The notes below the pieces were generated by a model that was not told the DNA's origin, did no database searches, and was given only the letters and a program-made list of their open reading frames with translations. Shown here piece after piece: positions 50,213 to 59,108 of a DNA stretch of 59,135 nucleotides. The position numbers and the translations under genes are program-made. The first letter of the stretch is position 1; every line of letters begins with the position of its first letter. Origin of the DNA: Hungatella hathewayi WAL-18680 (GTDB taxonomy: Bacteria > Bacillota > Clostridia > Lachnospirales > Lachnospiraceae); assembly GCF_000235505.1 (NCBI RefSeq), contig NZ_JH379027.1:623617-682751 (forward strand), read 5' to 3'.

Positions 50213-51217
50213 ATGATGATGTCCAACGACATTGGAATCGATTTAGGTACGGCGAGTATCCTTGTATATATAAAAGGAAAGGGAGTTGTGCTGAAAGAGC
50301 CATCAGTAGTGGCCATTGACCGTGACACCAACAAGATTATGGCCATCGGTGAAGAAGCCCGTCTGATGATAGGCAGAACCCCAGGCAATATCGTGGCCGT
50401 GAGACCACTGAGACAGGGCGTTATCTCTGATTACACCGTGACAGAGAAGATGCTTAAATATTTTATCAACAAAGCCGTAGGCAAGAAGACCCTCCGCAAG
50501 CCAAGAATCAGTGTCTGCATCCCAAGCGGCGCCACGGAAGTTGAGAAGAAGGCGGTCGAGGACGCGACCTACCAGGCAGGCGCCAGAGAAGTATCTATCA
50601 TCGAGGAGCCGGTAGCAGCAGCTATCGGAGCCGGCATTGATATCGCCAAAGCGTGCGGCAACATGATTGTCGACATCGGTGGCGGTACCGCGGATATCGC
50701 AGTCATTTCCCTGGGAGGCACCGTAGTCAGCACTTCCATCAAGGTAGCCGGTGATGACTTCGATGAGGCGTTAGTCCGCTATATGAGAAAAAAACACAAC
50801 CTTCTGATCGGTGAGAGAACCGCTGAGGAGATTAAGATTAATATCGGAGCCGCATACAGAAGACCGGAGGTTCTGACCATGGAGGTGAGAGGACGTAACC
50901 TGGTGACAGGTCTTCCGAAGACGATTGTGGTGACATCCGATGAGACTCTGGAAGCGTTGAAAGAACCGGCCATGCAGATTGTGGACGCCGTACACAACGT
51001 ACTGGAGCGCACGCCACCGGAGCTGGCAGCAGATATTTTCGACAGAGGTATTGTGCTGACAGGAGGCGGTTCCCTCTTGAGCGGCCTTGACGCGCTGATT
51101 GAAGAGAAGACAGGCATCACCACCATGATTGCCGAGGACCCGCTGACAGCCGTAGCCATCGGCACCGGCAAGTTTATCGAGTTCACCCATGGCGATGTGC
51201 CGAAGCAGGAGTTCTAA
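50213..51217 (+). CDS. MreB/Mbl family rod-shape-determining actin homologue
   Basis: This 334-residue bacterial actin forms membrane-associated filaments that guide side-wall peptidoglycan synthesis. It has the phosphate-1 motif GIDLGTASILVYIKGKG near the start, PSGATEVEKKAVEDATYQAGA, IIEEPVAAAIGAGID, phosphate-2 DIGGGTADIAVISLGG and LTGGGSLLSGLD. No mreC or mreD follows, so it is a stand-alone paralogue of the Mbl/MreBH kind. AGGAGG lies 10 nt before the ATG run at 50213. The long open frame upstream covers the promoter and is rejected. Confidence 0.94.
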   Translation: MMMSNDIGIDLGTASILVYIKGKGVVLKEPSVVAIDRDTNKIMAIGEEARLMIGRTPGNIVAVRPLRQGVISDYTVTEKMLKYFINKAVGKKTLRKPRISVCIPSGATEVEKKAVEDATYQAGAREVSIIEEPVAAAIGAGIDIAKACGNMIVDIGGGTADIAVISLGGTVVSTSIKVAGDDFDEALVRYMRKKHNLLIGERTAEEIKINIGAAYRRPEVLTMEVRGRNLVTGLPKTIVVTSDETLEALKEPAMQIVDAVHNVLERTPPELAADIFDRGIVLTGGGSLLSGLDALIEEKTGITTMIAEDPLTAVAIGTGKFIEFTHGDVPKQEF

Positions 51218-51254
51218 ATGCACCTCTGAACCCAGCCAACCCGTGTAAATAATG

Positions 51255-51284
51255 TGTCCCTGCTGTTTATGGCGGGGACATTTC
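51255..51284 (+). terminator. Terminator after the MreB/Mbl gene
   Basis: TGTCCCTGC at 51255-51263 pairs with GCGGGGACA at 51272-51280 (one G-T pair), followed by TTTCTTT. Confidence 0.75.
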
Positions 51285-51336
51285 TTTATCTGAAATAAAA
51301 TATAAATATACACTATCCAATACAAGAGGACCCTAA

Positions 51337-53556
51337 ATGGCAACAGTAACCGGATTTGTAGAAAAAATAAAATACCGCAATGAAGAAAATGGCTACTCCG
51401 TCCTAAGCGTCAGCGACGGAGGAGAAGAATACATACTGGTAGGCACCTTCCACTACATCAACGAAGGCGAGATGATAGAGGCCACCGGCACCATGACCGA
51501 GCACCCCATCTACGGCGAGCAGCTGTCCGTGGAAACCTACGAAATCAAGGCCCCGGAGGACACTCTCTCCATGGAGCGCTACTTAGGTTCCGGCGCCATC
51601 AAGGGTGTAGGTGCGGCTCTCGCCGCCCGCATCGTCCGCCGCTTCAAAGCCGACACCTTCCGCATCATCGAGGAAGAGCCGGAGCGCCTTTCGGAAGTCA
51701 AGGGCATCAGCGAAAAGATGGCCATGGCGATCTCCGCCCAGATGGACGAGAAGAAAGAGATGCGCCAGGCCATGATGTTCCTGCAGGAATACGGCATTTC
51801 CATGAATCTGGCCGTCAAAATCTACCAGGAATACGGCCCAAAACTTTATGGCATCATCAAAGAGAATCCCTACCGCCTGGCCGACGACATCGCTGGCGTA
51901 GGCTTCAAAATAGCCGACGAGATAGCTGAAAAGGTAGGCATTTTCACCGACTCCGATTTCCGCATCCGCTCCGGTATATTGTATACACTCCTCCAGGCAT
52001 CCGCCCAGGGGCACACCTATCTTCCAAAAGAGGAACTCCTGACCCAGGCCGCCGACCTCCTGAAAGTGGATTTGTCCGCCATGGACAAACACCTGATGGA
52101 CATGCAGATGGACAAACGCCTGATCGTCAAGGAATCCGACTCCGTCTGCGCCGTTTACGCCGCCGTCTACTACTACACGGAACTGAATGTAGCCAAAATG
52201 CTTCACGACCTAAACATCCGCGGCACCGAGCAGGAAGAAAAGATACGAACCCGCCTGAAACAAATCCAGGACGAGGAGGACATCGAGCTGGATGACCTCC
52301 AGATACAGGCCGTGGTGGAGGCCGTCAACAGCGGTCTGCTCATCATCACCGGCGGCCCCGGTACCGGCAAGACCACCACCATCAACACCATGATTCGGTA
52401 TTTTGAGCAGGAGGAGATGGAAATACTTCTGGCCGCGCCAACCGGCCGCGCCGCCAAGCGCATGACAGAGGCCACCGGCTACGAGGCGCGGACCATTCAC
52501 CGCCTGCTGGAACTGTCCGGCGTCCCCGGAGAACAGGGCTCCGTCGGAATGCATTTCGAGAGAAACGAGGAGAACCCGCTGGATGCCGACGCCATTATCA
52601 TCGACGAGATGTCCATGGTAGACATCCAGCTGATGCAGTCTTTACTGAAAGCCGTCAACGTGGGAACCCGCCTGATTCTGGTAGGCGACGTCAACCAGCT
52701 CCCTTCTGTCGGCCCCGGCAATGTCCTTCGCGACATCATAAATTCCGGCTGCTTCAACGTGGTCAAGCTGACCAAGATTTTCCGCCAGGCGTCGGAGAGC
52801 GACATCATTGTCAACGCCCACCGGATTAACCGTGGCGAGACCATAGACCTGGGGAAACGGAGCAATGACTTTTTATTTATCAGAAGGGACAACCCCGACG
52901 CCATCGTCAGCGCCATGATAACGCTGATGAAGGAGAAACTCCCCGGCTACGTCCACGCCAACCCCTTTGATATCCAGATTATGACGCCCATGAGAAAAGG
53001 CGCCCTGGGAGTGGAGCGCCTCAACGGGATTCTCCAGGAGTATTTGAATCCCCCGGACAAGAGCAAGCTGGAACGGGAGTCCGGCGGCACCGTGTTCCGG
53101 GTAGGCGATAAAGTCATGCAGATTAAGAACAATTATCAGATTGAGTGGGAGGTCCGCAACAAGTACGGGATTCCGCTGGACAGCGGCATGGGCGTGTTCA
53201 ACGGCGACATGGGCATCATAAAAGAGATGAACATGTTCGCGGAAATGATGACGGTGGAGTTCGATGAAGGCCGCATGGTGGAGTACAGCTTCAAACAGCT
53301 GGAAGAACTGGAGCTGGCCTACGCTATCACCATCCACAAATCCCAGGGAAGCGAGTACCCGGCCGTCGTCATCCCGGTTCACTCCGGCCCCCGCATGCTG
53401 ATGACCAGAAACCTGATTTACACAGCCGTAACCCGGGCCCGCTCCTGCGTCTGCCTGGTAGGAATCCCGGAGACCTTTCAAGCTATGGTGGACAACCAGA
53501 TGGAGCAGCGGAGATATTCCGGCCTGAAAGAAAGAATTCAGGAGTTTAATGTCTGA
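51337..53556 (+). CDS. recD2: RecD2-type ATP-dependent DNA helicase
   Basis: This 739-residue superfamily 1B 5'-3' helicase acts in DNA repair and replication-fork processing outside RecBCD. The N-terminal region (to about 300) carries helix-hairpin-helix motifs, such as LGSGAIKGVGAALAARIV and ENPYRLADDIAGVGFKIADEIA. Helicase motifs follow: Walker A GGPGTGKTTT near residue 338, LAAPTGRAAKRM, IIDEMSMVD, LVGDVNQLPSVGPG, and the C-terminal YAITIHKSQGSEYPAV and LIYTAVTRAR. The length matches RecD2. GAGGACCCTAA precedes the ATG, a modest ribosome binding site. Confidence 0.96.
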   Translation: MATVTGFVEKIKYRNEENGYSVLSVSDGGEEYILVGTFHYINEGEMIEATGTMTEHPIYGEQLSVETYEIKAPEDTLSMERYLGSGAIKGVGAALAARIVRRFKADTFRIIEEEPERLSEVKGISEKMAMAISAQMDEKKEMRQAMMFLQEYGISMNLAVKIYQEYGPKLYGIIKENPYRLADDIAGVGFKIADEIAEKVGIFTDSDFRIRSGILYTLLQASAQGHTYLPKEELLTQAADLLKVDLSAMDKHLMDMQMDKRLIVKESDSVCAVYAAVYYYTELNVAKMLHDLNIRGTEQEEKIRTRLKQIQDEEDIELDDLQIQAVVEAVNSGLLIITGGPGTGKTTTINTMIRYFEQEEMEILLAAPTGRAAKRMTEATGYEARTIHRLLELSGVPGEQGSVGMHFERNEENPLDADAIIIDEMSMVDIQLMQSLLKAVNVGTRLILVGDVNQLPSVGPGNVLRDIINSGCFNVVKLTKIFRQASESDIIVNAHRINRGETIDLGKRSNDFLFIRRDNPDAIVSAMITLMKEKLPGYVHANPFDIQIMTPMRKGALGVERLNGILQEYLNPPDKSKLERESGGTVFRVGDKVMQIKNNYQIEWEVRNKYGIPLDSGMGVFNGDMGIIKEMNMFAEMMTVEFDEGRMVEYSFKQLEELELAYAITIHKSQGSEYPAVVIPVHSGPRMLMTRNLIYTAVTRARSCVCLVGIPETFQAMVDNQMEQRRYSGLKERIQEFNV

Positions 53557-53769
53557 TATAAAAAATGTATAAAAATTGATGTAACTGTGTGCCATCCCGA
53601 ACCTTGTGTTTGAGATGACGCCAGTTACCAATATCTGCATATCAATCTGGCAATCAATTATGGGCTGTCCATCACCACGAGAGCATGACAATGTCCCTTA
53701 TGTTCCTTATTAAATTAAATTTATCTATCAGTTTCAGCTCATATTTTCCGTAATTCTATCTTCTATTAT

Positions 53770-53797
53770 TTGAAATTTTCACCAAACCAATTATAAT
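53770..53797 (+). promoter_or_regulatory. Sigma-A promoter of comF
   Basis: TTGAAA at 53770-53775, a 16-nt spacer and TATAAT at 53792-53797, only 27 bp before the start codon, with AGGAGG between. Confidence 0.75.
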
Positions 53798-53823
53798 TTC
53801 ATCTCACATTCAGGAGGTTTCTT

Positions 53824-54573
53824 ATGTCTATGTTATTCCAATTGCTATTTCAATCCATTACCCGCATCCTGCACACCGTCCTCGACGCCCTCTACCCCCG
53901 CCGCTGCCCCGTCTGCGACCAGATCGTCCTTCCAAAAGGCGCCCTCATCTGCCCCGCCTGTTTCCCCAAACTCTCCTACGTAAAGGGCCCTGTCTGCAAA
54001 AAATGCGGCAAACAGGTATTCAGCGACACCGTAGAATACTGCTTCGACTGCACCCGCCGCCACCACTCCTTTGAATACGGTCTGGCCCTCATCAACTACG
54101 ACGACTACGCCAGACACTCCATGGCCGCCATCAAATACAAAAACAAGCGCCAGTATCTGGACTTCTACGCGGAAGCCATCTGCCAGCGCTACGCCTCCCA
54201 GATTCACCGCATGAACGCCCAGGCTCTGATCCCCGTCCCGATTCACCCATCCAGAAAACGCCAGCGCGGCTTTAACCAGGCCGAGCTTCTCGCCAATAAC
54301 ATCGGCGCCCGTCTCGGAATCCCCGTATACCCATCCGCCCTCCTCCGCGACAAAAAGACCCTTCCCCAGAAACAGTTAAACCCCTCCGAGCGTCTGAAAA
54401 ATCTCCAACAGGCATTCCGCCCCGGCGTTATCCCGCCCGGTATCACCAGCATTATCCTGGTCGATGATATTTACACCACAGGCAGCACCGTGGAGGCTTG
54501 CACCAGAGTCCTCCTATCCGCCGGAATCCGTCATGTCTATATTATCACCATCTGCATCGGCCACAACGCATAA
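53824..54573 (+). CDS. comF: ComF family protein (zinc ribbon plus phosphoribosyltransferase fold)
   Basis: This 249-residue protein has four CxxC-type knuckles in the first 70 residues (RCPVCDQ, CPACF, CKKCG, CFDCT) forming a double zinc ribbon. A type I phosphoribosyltransferase fold follows, with IPVPIHPSRKRQRGFNQAELLA and the PRPP loop ILVDDIYTTGSTVEAC at about residues 210-226. ComF homologues assist uptake or processing of transforming DNA in competent bacteria; in clostridia their role is unclear. AGGAGGTTTCTT precedes the ATG. It has its own promoter. Confidence 0.93.
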   Translation: MSMLFQLLFQSITRILHTVLDALYPRRCPVCDQIVLPKGALICPACFPKLSYVKGPVCKKCGKQVFSDTVEYCFDCTRRHHSFEYGLALINYDDYARHSMAAIKYKNKRQYLDFYAEAICQRYASQIHRMNAQALIPVPIHPSRKRQRGFNQAELLANNIGARLGIPVYPSALLRDKKTLPQKQLNPSERLKNLQQAFRPGVIPPGITSIILVDDIYTTGSTVEACTRVLLSAGIRHVYIITICIGHNA

Positions 54574-54601
54574 CGTCGTCAAAATAACTAAAAAAATAAA
54601 G

Positions 54602-54631
54602 TTAGACGAACAAAAATATGTGTGATATGAT
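54602..54631 (+). promoter_or_regulatory. Promoter of the LacI-type regulator gene
   Basis: TTAGAC at 54602-54607, an 18-nt spacer and TATGAT at 54626-54631. The operator at 54633-54648 covers the transcription start. Confidence 0.6.
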
Positions 54632-54632
54632 A

Positions 54633-54648
54633 TAGAAAACGATTTCTA
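54633..54648. promoter_or_regulatory. Operator copy 1 (LacI-type palindrome)
   Basis: TAGAAAACGATTTCTA, a 16-bp palindrome with a central CG and one asymmetric pair, just after the regulator promoter. It suits autorepression. Confidence 0.8.
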
Positions 54649-54665
54649 ACAAGGGAGAAAGTTCT

Positions 54666-55718
54666 GTGCAGGAGAAGAAAAAGAAAGCGACCATCAAAGA
54701 TGTAGCCGCCAGAGCCAACACATCCATAACCACGGTTTCCCGCGTACTCAGCGGTTCCGACTATCCGGTGAAAGAGGAGCTGAAGACGGCCATCATCGAT
54801 GCCGCAGAGGCGTTAAACTACAAGCCGAATCTGTTTGGCCAGCTGCTTCGCGGAGGCAGAAACCGCCAGATAGGAGTGGTGGTTCCATCAATCACCAATC
54901 CATTTTACAGCCAGCTGATCGCGGCCGTTCAGAAGGAATGTATGGACAATGATTACGTCCCCATTTTATATTCTTCCCACAACCAGGTACAGACCGAGCG
55001 CTCCTGCATCAACATGCTGATTCAGGCCCAGGTGGCGGGAGTGCTGCTGTCCCTGATTCACTGGGATGAGAGCATCAACAGCGCGCTGGACGAGGCGGGC
55101 ATTCCCTATGTCCTGTTCGACCAGCCCCATGATGACTACGACGGCGCGGCTATCGACTTTGACTTTTACTCCTCCGGCCGGCTGGCCGCCGAGTACCTGA
55201 TTGAAAATGGCCACCGGGAGCTTGCGTTTGCGTCCGGCCCCATGGACAGACCGTCCCGTAAGAAATTGTTTGAAGGATTTCAGGATGCATTGACAGACCA
55301 TCACATGGAGCTTAAGGAAGACAATATTTTCGTCAGCACCGCTTCCAAAAAATCAGGCGCCAGTGCCATGAAGGATTATCAGCGCGGCCAGGAGCTTGGA
55401 AGTATGGTGTTGGAGAGAAAACGGATTCCCGACGCGCTGTTCACCGTCAATGATATGATGGCCATTGGCATTATGAAGCAGCTGGAGACCCACCAGATTC
55501 ATATTCCCAGAGATATGTCCATCCTGGGATTTGATAATGTGGAGTTCGGCGAGATGATTGTGCCGGCCCTGACCACCATTTCCCAGTCCGCGTACCGGAC
55601 AGGAGAACTGGCCGCCAAACTTCTGATGGAATGTCTGGATGGCGTGCATACCTGGAAGAAAAGGGTTATGCTGGAACCCGTTCTGGTTGAGCGGGAGTCC
55701 ATAAGAAAAACACAGTGA
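54666..55718 (+). CDS. LacI family transcriptional regulator of the amino-sugar cluster
   Basis: This 350-residue regulator has an N-terminal LacI helix-turn-helix at residues 8-55 (TIKDVAARANTSITTVSRVLSG, then EALNYKPN hinge helix). A sugar-binding core follows (IGVVVPSITNPFYSQLI, GAAIDFDFYSSGRLAAEYLI, PDALFTVNDMMAIGIM, ILGFDNVEFGEMIVPALTTI). The GTG at 54666 has GGGAGAAAG upstream. Operators of one sequence occur before this gene and after the NagB-like gene, so it probably represses itself and the downstream transport genes until an amino-sugar-related ligand binds. Confidence 0.94.
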   Translation: MQEKKKKATIKDVAARANTSITTVSRVLSGSDYPVKEELKTAIIDAAEALNYKPNLFGQLLRGGRNRQIGVVVPSITNPFYSQLIAAVQKECMDNDYVPILYSSHNQVQTERSCINMLIQAQVAGVLLSLIHWDESINSALDEAGIPYVLFDQPHDDYDGAAIDFDFYSSGRLAAEYLIENGHRELAFASGPMDRPSRKKLFEGFQDALTDHHMELKEDNIFVSTASKKSGASAMKDYQRGQELGSMVLERKRIPDALFTVNDMMAIGIMKQLETHQIHIPRDMSILGFDNVEFGEMIVPALTTISQSAYRTGELAAKLLMECLDGVHTWKKRVMLEPVLVERESIRKTQ

Positions 55719-55736
55719 GCAAGGAGAAAAGCAACG

Positions 55737-56489
55737 ATGAAAGAACTGCAATTTGAAAAAGTCAAACTGAAGGTGTTTGACACCAGGAAGGAGATGGGCA
55801 GGGAAGCCGCCAGAGAGGCCGCGGCCTGTATGAGACAGATGCTGGCTGCTCAGGAAGAGATCAACTGTGTATTTGCGGCAGCCCCTTCCCAGAATGAATT
55901 TTTGGAACATTTGATTTTGGAGGAGGGCATCGACTGGAGCCGTGTCAATGGCTACCACATGGACGAGTACGTGGGCTTCGATATCGGGCACCCGGATTCC
56001 TTTAACGGATTTCTGACGAAAGCCATTTTCTCCCGCGTTCCGTTTAAGAGTGTCCATTTGATCAACGGAGCCAATGACTGCCATGAGGAGGCGGAGCGTT
56101 ACAGCAGATTGCTGGATGGAATCCAGATTGATATCACATTTATGGGCATCGGGGAAAATGGACATATTGCGTTTAATGACCCGGCCGTGGCAGATTTTCA
56201 TGACACGAAAACCGTGAAGGTGGTGGAACTGGACGAGATATGCAGACAGCAGCAGGTCAACGACGGATGTTTCCCATCCTTTGAGGATGTGCCGGAGAGA
56301 GCCTTGACTGTGACCATCCCAAAACTGGTGAGTGCGAAGGAAATCTTCTGCATCGTGCCGACGGAGAAGAAACGCTGTGCAGTGAAGGCCGCTCTGACAG
56401 GAGCCGTGACCGAGGTTTGCCCGGCCAGTATTCTGCGGACTGCAGGTGACGTACATATGTATATCGATAAGGCGTGTTATTGGGAATAG
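55737..56489 (+). CDS. NagB-like glucosamine-6-phosphate deaminase/isomerase family protein
   Basis: This 250-residue enzyme is of the NagB/6-phosphogluconolactonase superfamily, expected to deaminate an amino-sugar 6-phosphate to a ketose phosphate. The motif YHMDEYVG (residues 73-80) and GIGENGHIAFND (137-148, catalytic His143) are present. Two details differ from classical NagB: the usual ATGSTP substrate loop reads AAAPSQNE, and the glutamate of FNEP is aspartate. It may therefore act on another amino sugar, such as galactosamine-6-phosphate or a related compound. AAGGAG precedes the ATG. Its stop codon lies within operator copy 2. Confidence 0.85.
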   Translation: MKELQFEKVKLKVFDTRKEMGREAAREAAACMRQMLAAQEEINCVFAAAPSQNEFLEHLILEEGIDWSRVNGYHMDEYVGFDIGHPDSFNGFLTKAIFSRVPFKSVHLINGANDCHEEAERYSRLLDGIQIDITFMGIGENGHIAFNDPAVADFHDTKTVKVVELDEICRQQQVNDGCFPSFEDVPERALTVTIPKLVSAKEIFCIVPTEKKRCAVKAALTGAVTEVCPASILRTAGDVHMYIDKACYWE

Positions 56490-56502
56490 AAAACGATTTC
56501 TA
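56487..56502. promoter_or_regulatory. Operator copy 2 (LacI-type palindrome)
   Basis: TAGAAAACGATTTCTA, identical to copy 1. Its first three bases are the TAG stop codon of the NagB-like gene. Confidence 0.8.
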
Positions 56503-56516
56503 TCATACGCATGATA

Positions 56517-56532
56517 TAGAAAACGTTTTCTA
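56517..56532. promoter_or_regulatory. Operator copy 3 (perfect palindrome)
   Basis: TAGAAAACGTTTTCTA, a perfect 16-bp palindrome, centred exactly 30 bp after copy 2, or about three helical turns, so both dimers would face the same side of the DNA. It lies 127 bp before the next gene. Confidence 0.82.
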
Positions 56533-56659
56533 TAAATTCGGGAAATAAAAGAGGGATTGGAAGAGTTGAAGCAGGACTTAGAAAGCCGAAGCGGGATTCG
56601 GATGGTAAGTGGAGGATTCAAAAGGCAAGTTCAGGTTTCAGAAAGGACGGATATAAGAT

Positions 56660-57451
56660 ATGAAAAAACTGCGAAGTATTAACTGGTATTATCTGGTGGG
56701 GACGCTGCCGTTTGTGGCGGCCATTACCTGCATGACCGTGATGCTGGTAAACCGTGGGTGGCTGAAGATTGCGGCCGGAGCCGCAGGCGCCGGACTCCTG
56801 TTATGGATTATCCGGAAATTCCGGTATCTTCCAAGGCGGGAAGCGGACTACGGGGACATGAAGGTCTGCAGTCTGGCTCTGCCGGTGGACATCAACGCCG
56901 ATATCTATCTCTGTCCGGTCATGGACCGATATGAGTTCCTGAAACGCAACGTGGAGATTCTGTCTCCGCTGTTGAAACGGCCCCAGGAGAATTTTAAAAT
57001 CGCGGTAAGTCCCCGGCTCTATGAGCAGGAAGGGGAGAAGTTCACCCAGATTGCCGTAATGCGGGAGATCATCCGCTACCGCCAGGCATCCCAGGTAAAG
57101 GCATCTCTGGGGCTTGTCACACCAGCGCTTCTGCTGGTTTCCCTGGTGGAGGGCTACTATGCGTTTGGATGGAACCGGATATACCCGATTGCGCCGGGAT
57201 TCCTGAATTTTTTCGGCCCGCTGGCTGCCGCTCTCATAAGTATTGCATTCCTGCTTGCCTGGAATAAAAACATGTCCCGCATCGATTATCAGGTGGATGA
57301 TGAGCTGAAACACTATTATTCCAAAACAGATATCGCTGCTTATATCAAGCGGTGGGATGAGCTGCTCCTCCCGAAGGAGCCGGAGCTCGTCAACGAGAAG
57401 AGCCGTCAGCTGGAGCTGTATTACAGGGACCAGAGAATCGAGCGGCTGTAA
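56660..57451 (+). CDS. Membrane protein resembling an inactive M48 peptidase
   Basis: This 263-residue protein has two N-terminal helices (about 9-30 and 36-52), a soluble part, and two more helices (about 155-172 and 183-200). The layout recalls M48 (HtpX/Ste24-like) peptidases: IAVSPRLYEQEGEKF, then the helix AVMREIIRYRQAS where a peptidase would have HExxH, and later RIDYQVDDELKHYYSKTDIAAY where the distal E-x3-D helix would be. The histidines are replaced by arginines, so zinc binding is not expected. This resemblance is my reading and needs a profile search. It sits between the NagB-like gene and a symporter, with a weak ribosome binding site. Confidence 0.6.
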   Translation: MKKLRSINWYYLVGTLPFVAAITCMTVMLVNRGWLKIAAGAAGAGLLLWIIRKFRYLPRREADYGDMKVCSLALPVDINADIYLCPVMDRYEFLKRNVEILSPLLKRPQENFKIAVSPRLYEQEGEKFTQIAVMREIIRYRQASQVKASLGLVTPALLLVSLVEGYYAFGWNRIYPIAPGFLNFFGPLAAALISIAFLLAWNKNMSRIDYQVDDELKHYYSKTDIAAYIKRWDELLLPKEPELVNEKSRQLELYYRDQRIERL

Positions 57452-57528
57452 CAATGCACCCATTTGCCAGATGGCGTGAAATAAAAAGTAACAATAGGGG
57501 AATTGAAAATTACTTAGGAGGTAAGTGT

Positions 57529-59037
57529 ATGAATTGGTTGGACTATGGAGTTATTGTATTGTTCCTGCTGGTTATGGTTGGGATTGGATTTTACTCCAAG
57601 AGGAACGTAAAGACAGCAGAAGATTTCTATGTGGGCGGTGGAAAGATACCGTGGTGGCTTTCCGGAATCTCCCACCATGTGACCGGTTACTCCGGCGTTG
57701 TGTTCGTAGGTTATGCAGGGATTGCGTATGCACTTGGTACCGCCATCTATTTCTGGTGGGCGGTCAATATTGCCATTGCCGTGGCGGTGGGAGCTGTTGT
57801 GCTGGCGCCGAGGTGGCCAAGACTTCGCCACGCGCTGGGCATCCAGTCCCCTACCGAGTATCTGAGAATGCGCTATAACACGGCGGCCCAGGTCATCGTG
57901 GCGGTATCCGGCATTTTCTCAAAGCTGCTGGACGTAGGCGCGAAATGGGCTTCCATCGGTATTTTGGTAACTGGCTTTACCGGACTGCCCCTGTGGATTG
58001 GTATTCTGTCCTCAGCGATTGTGGCGCTGTTCTACATGTCCGTGGGCGGTCTGATTGCAGACCTGTGGACTGATTTTGCCCAGTGGGTGGTACAGACGGC
58101 GGCCGGATTGATTCTGCTGGTTGGAACGATTAACTTTATCAGCACCAATCTGGGTATGGGCCTGTTTGAGGCATTTGCCGCTCTGCCGGCAGGACGTGTC
58201 CATGTGTTTGAGCAGACACAGGGCCAGGGCTCCATGCTCTGGACAATCTTTTACTTCATAACAGTATTTTTGAGCTATAATGGTGGTACCTGGTCACTGG
58301 CAACCCGGTTCATCTCCGTGAAGGATGCCAAGGAGGCGAGACGCTCCGCATTCTTAAGCGCCGCACTCTATCTGGTATGGCCTATCGTGGTGTTCATTCC
58401 CATGTGGTTAGGGCCGTTGACCGTTCCTGGACTCACCCAGGGGGAAGCGTCCAATACGTTGTACTCCACCATCAGCATGATGTTCCTTCCTCACGGTATG
58501 ATTGGTCTTTCCCTGGCGGCAATGTATGCCAACACGCTGTCCATGTGTACGTCCGACTGTAATACCATTTCCGCAGTGCTGACCCGAGATATCATTCCGA
58601 TATTCAAAAAGGATGTGCTGACAAACGAGAAAAAGGAACTTTTCTATGCCAGAATGACCACGATTTTCTTCATGGGAGTTACGGTGATCGTTGGCCTGTT
58701 GAACGAGAAGTTCGGCGGCGTTGCCAGTCTGATTCTTTCCTGGTTCGCGGCTCTTCTGGGTCCGACGGCGGTTCCGCTGCTGTTTGGTTTGTTCCCGATG
58801 TTTAAGCACTGTGATGCCAAATCAGCTATCTGCTCCACACTGGCTGGCTTCCTGGTGTTTGTACTCAGCAAGATGGGCGTGCTGACCATTTCTCCGGACT
58901 TTGCGGTCATCGCACCGACGGCAGTGACATTTGTGGTATATTATGGAATCGGTCTGTACAACCAGTATGTGGCGAAGAAGGCAGTTCCTGACGATGTGGA
59001 GCATCTGATGGTTCAGCTGGGCCAGGACTGGGAGTAA
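57529..59037 (+). CDS. Sodium:solute symporter family transporter
   Basis: This is a 502-residue membrane protein with about 13 helices in the SSS/SLC5 family, which couples Na+ entry to uptake of sugars, sialic acid or other solutes. Typical parts are FYVGGGKIPWWLSGISHHVTGYSG near the start, SPTEYLRMRYN, YMSVGGLIADLWTDFAQWVVQ and ALLGPTAVPLLFGLF. AGGAGGTAAGTGT precedes the ATG at 57529; a longer frame upstream lacks support. It follows the NagB-like gene and the two adjacent operators, so uptake of an amino sugar or sialic-acid-like compound is likely. Confidence 0.9.
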   Translation: MNWLDYGVIVLFLLVMVGIGFYSKRNVKTAEDFYVGGGKIPWWLSGISHHVTGYSGVVFVGYAGIAYALGTAIYFWWAVNIAIAVAVGAVVLAPRWPRLRHALGIQSPTEYLRMRYNTAAQVIVAVSGIFSKLLDVGAKWASIGILVTGFTGLPLWIGILSSAIVALFYMSVGGLIADLWTDFAQWVVQTAAGLILLVGTINFISTNLGMGLFEAFAALPAGRVHVFEQTQGQGSMLWTIFYFITVFLSYNGGTWSLATRFISVKDAKEARRSAFLSAALYLVWPIVVFIPMWLGPLTVPGLTQGEASNTLYSTISMMFLPHGMIGLSLAAMYANTLSMCTSDCNTISAVLTRDIIPIFKKDVLTNEKKELFYARMTTIFFMGVTVIVGLLNEKFGGVASLILSWFAALLGPTAVPLLFGLFPMFKHCDAKSAICSTLAGFLVFVLSKMGVLTISPDFAVIAPTAVTFVVYYGIGLYNQYVAKKAVPDDVEHLMVQLGQDWE

Positions 59038-59083
59038 GAAAGGTAAAACGGTTACAGACAGGTTCATTGCAGCAAGGAAAGGC

Positions 59084-59108
59084 GAAGGCCGCCTTCACGG
59101 CGGCCTTC
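59084..59108. terminator. Hairpin after the symporter, terminator candidate
   Basis: GAAGGCCGCC at 59084-59093 pairs perfectly with GGCGGCCTTC at 59099-59108 across a 5-nt loop. No T-run follows within the window, so it may not be a complete terminator. Confidence 0.5.

Noticed and set aside
54633-56532. The three palindromes read as CcpA cre boxes
   Set aside because: The ends (TA...TA) do not fit the TG...CA of cre, and all three copies lie in the cluster of a LacI-type regulator; not fully excluded.
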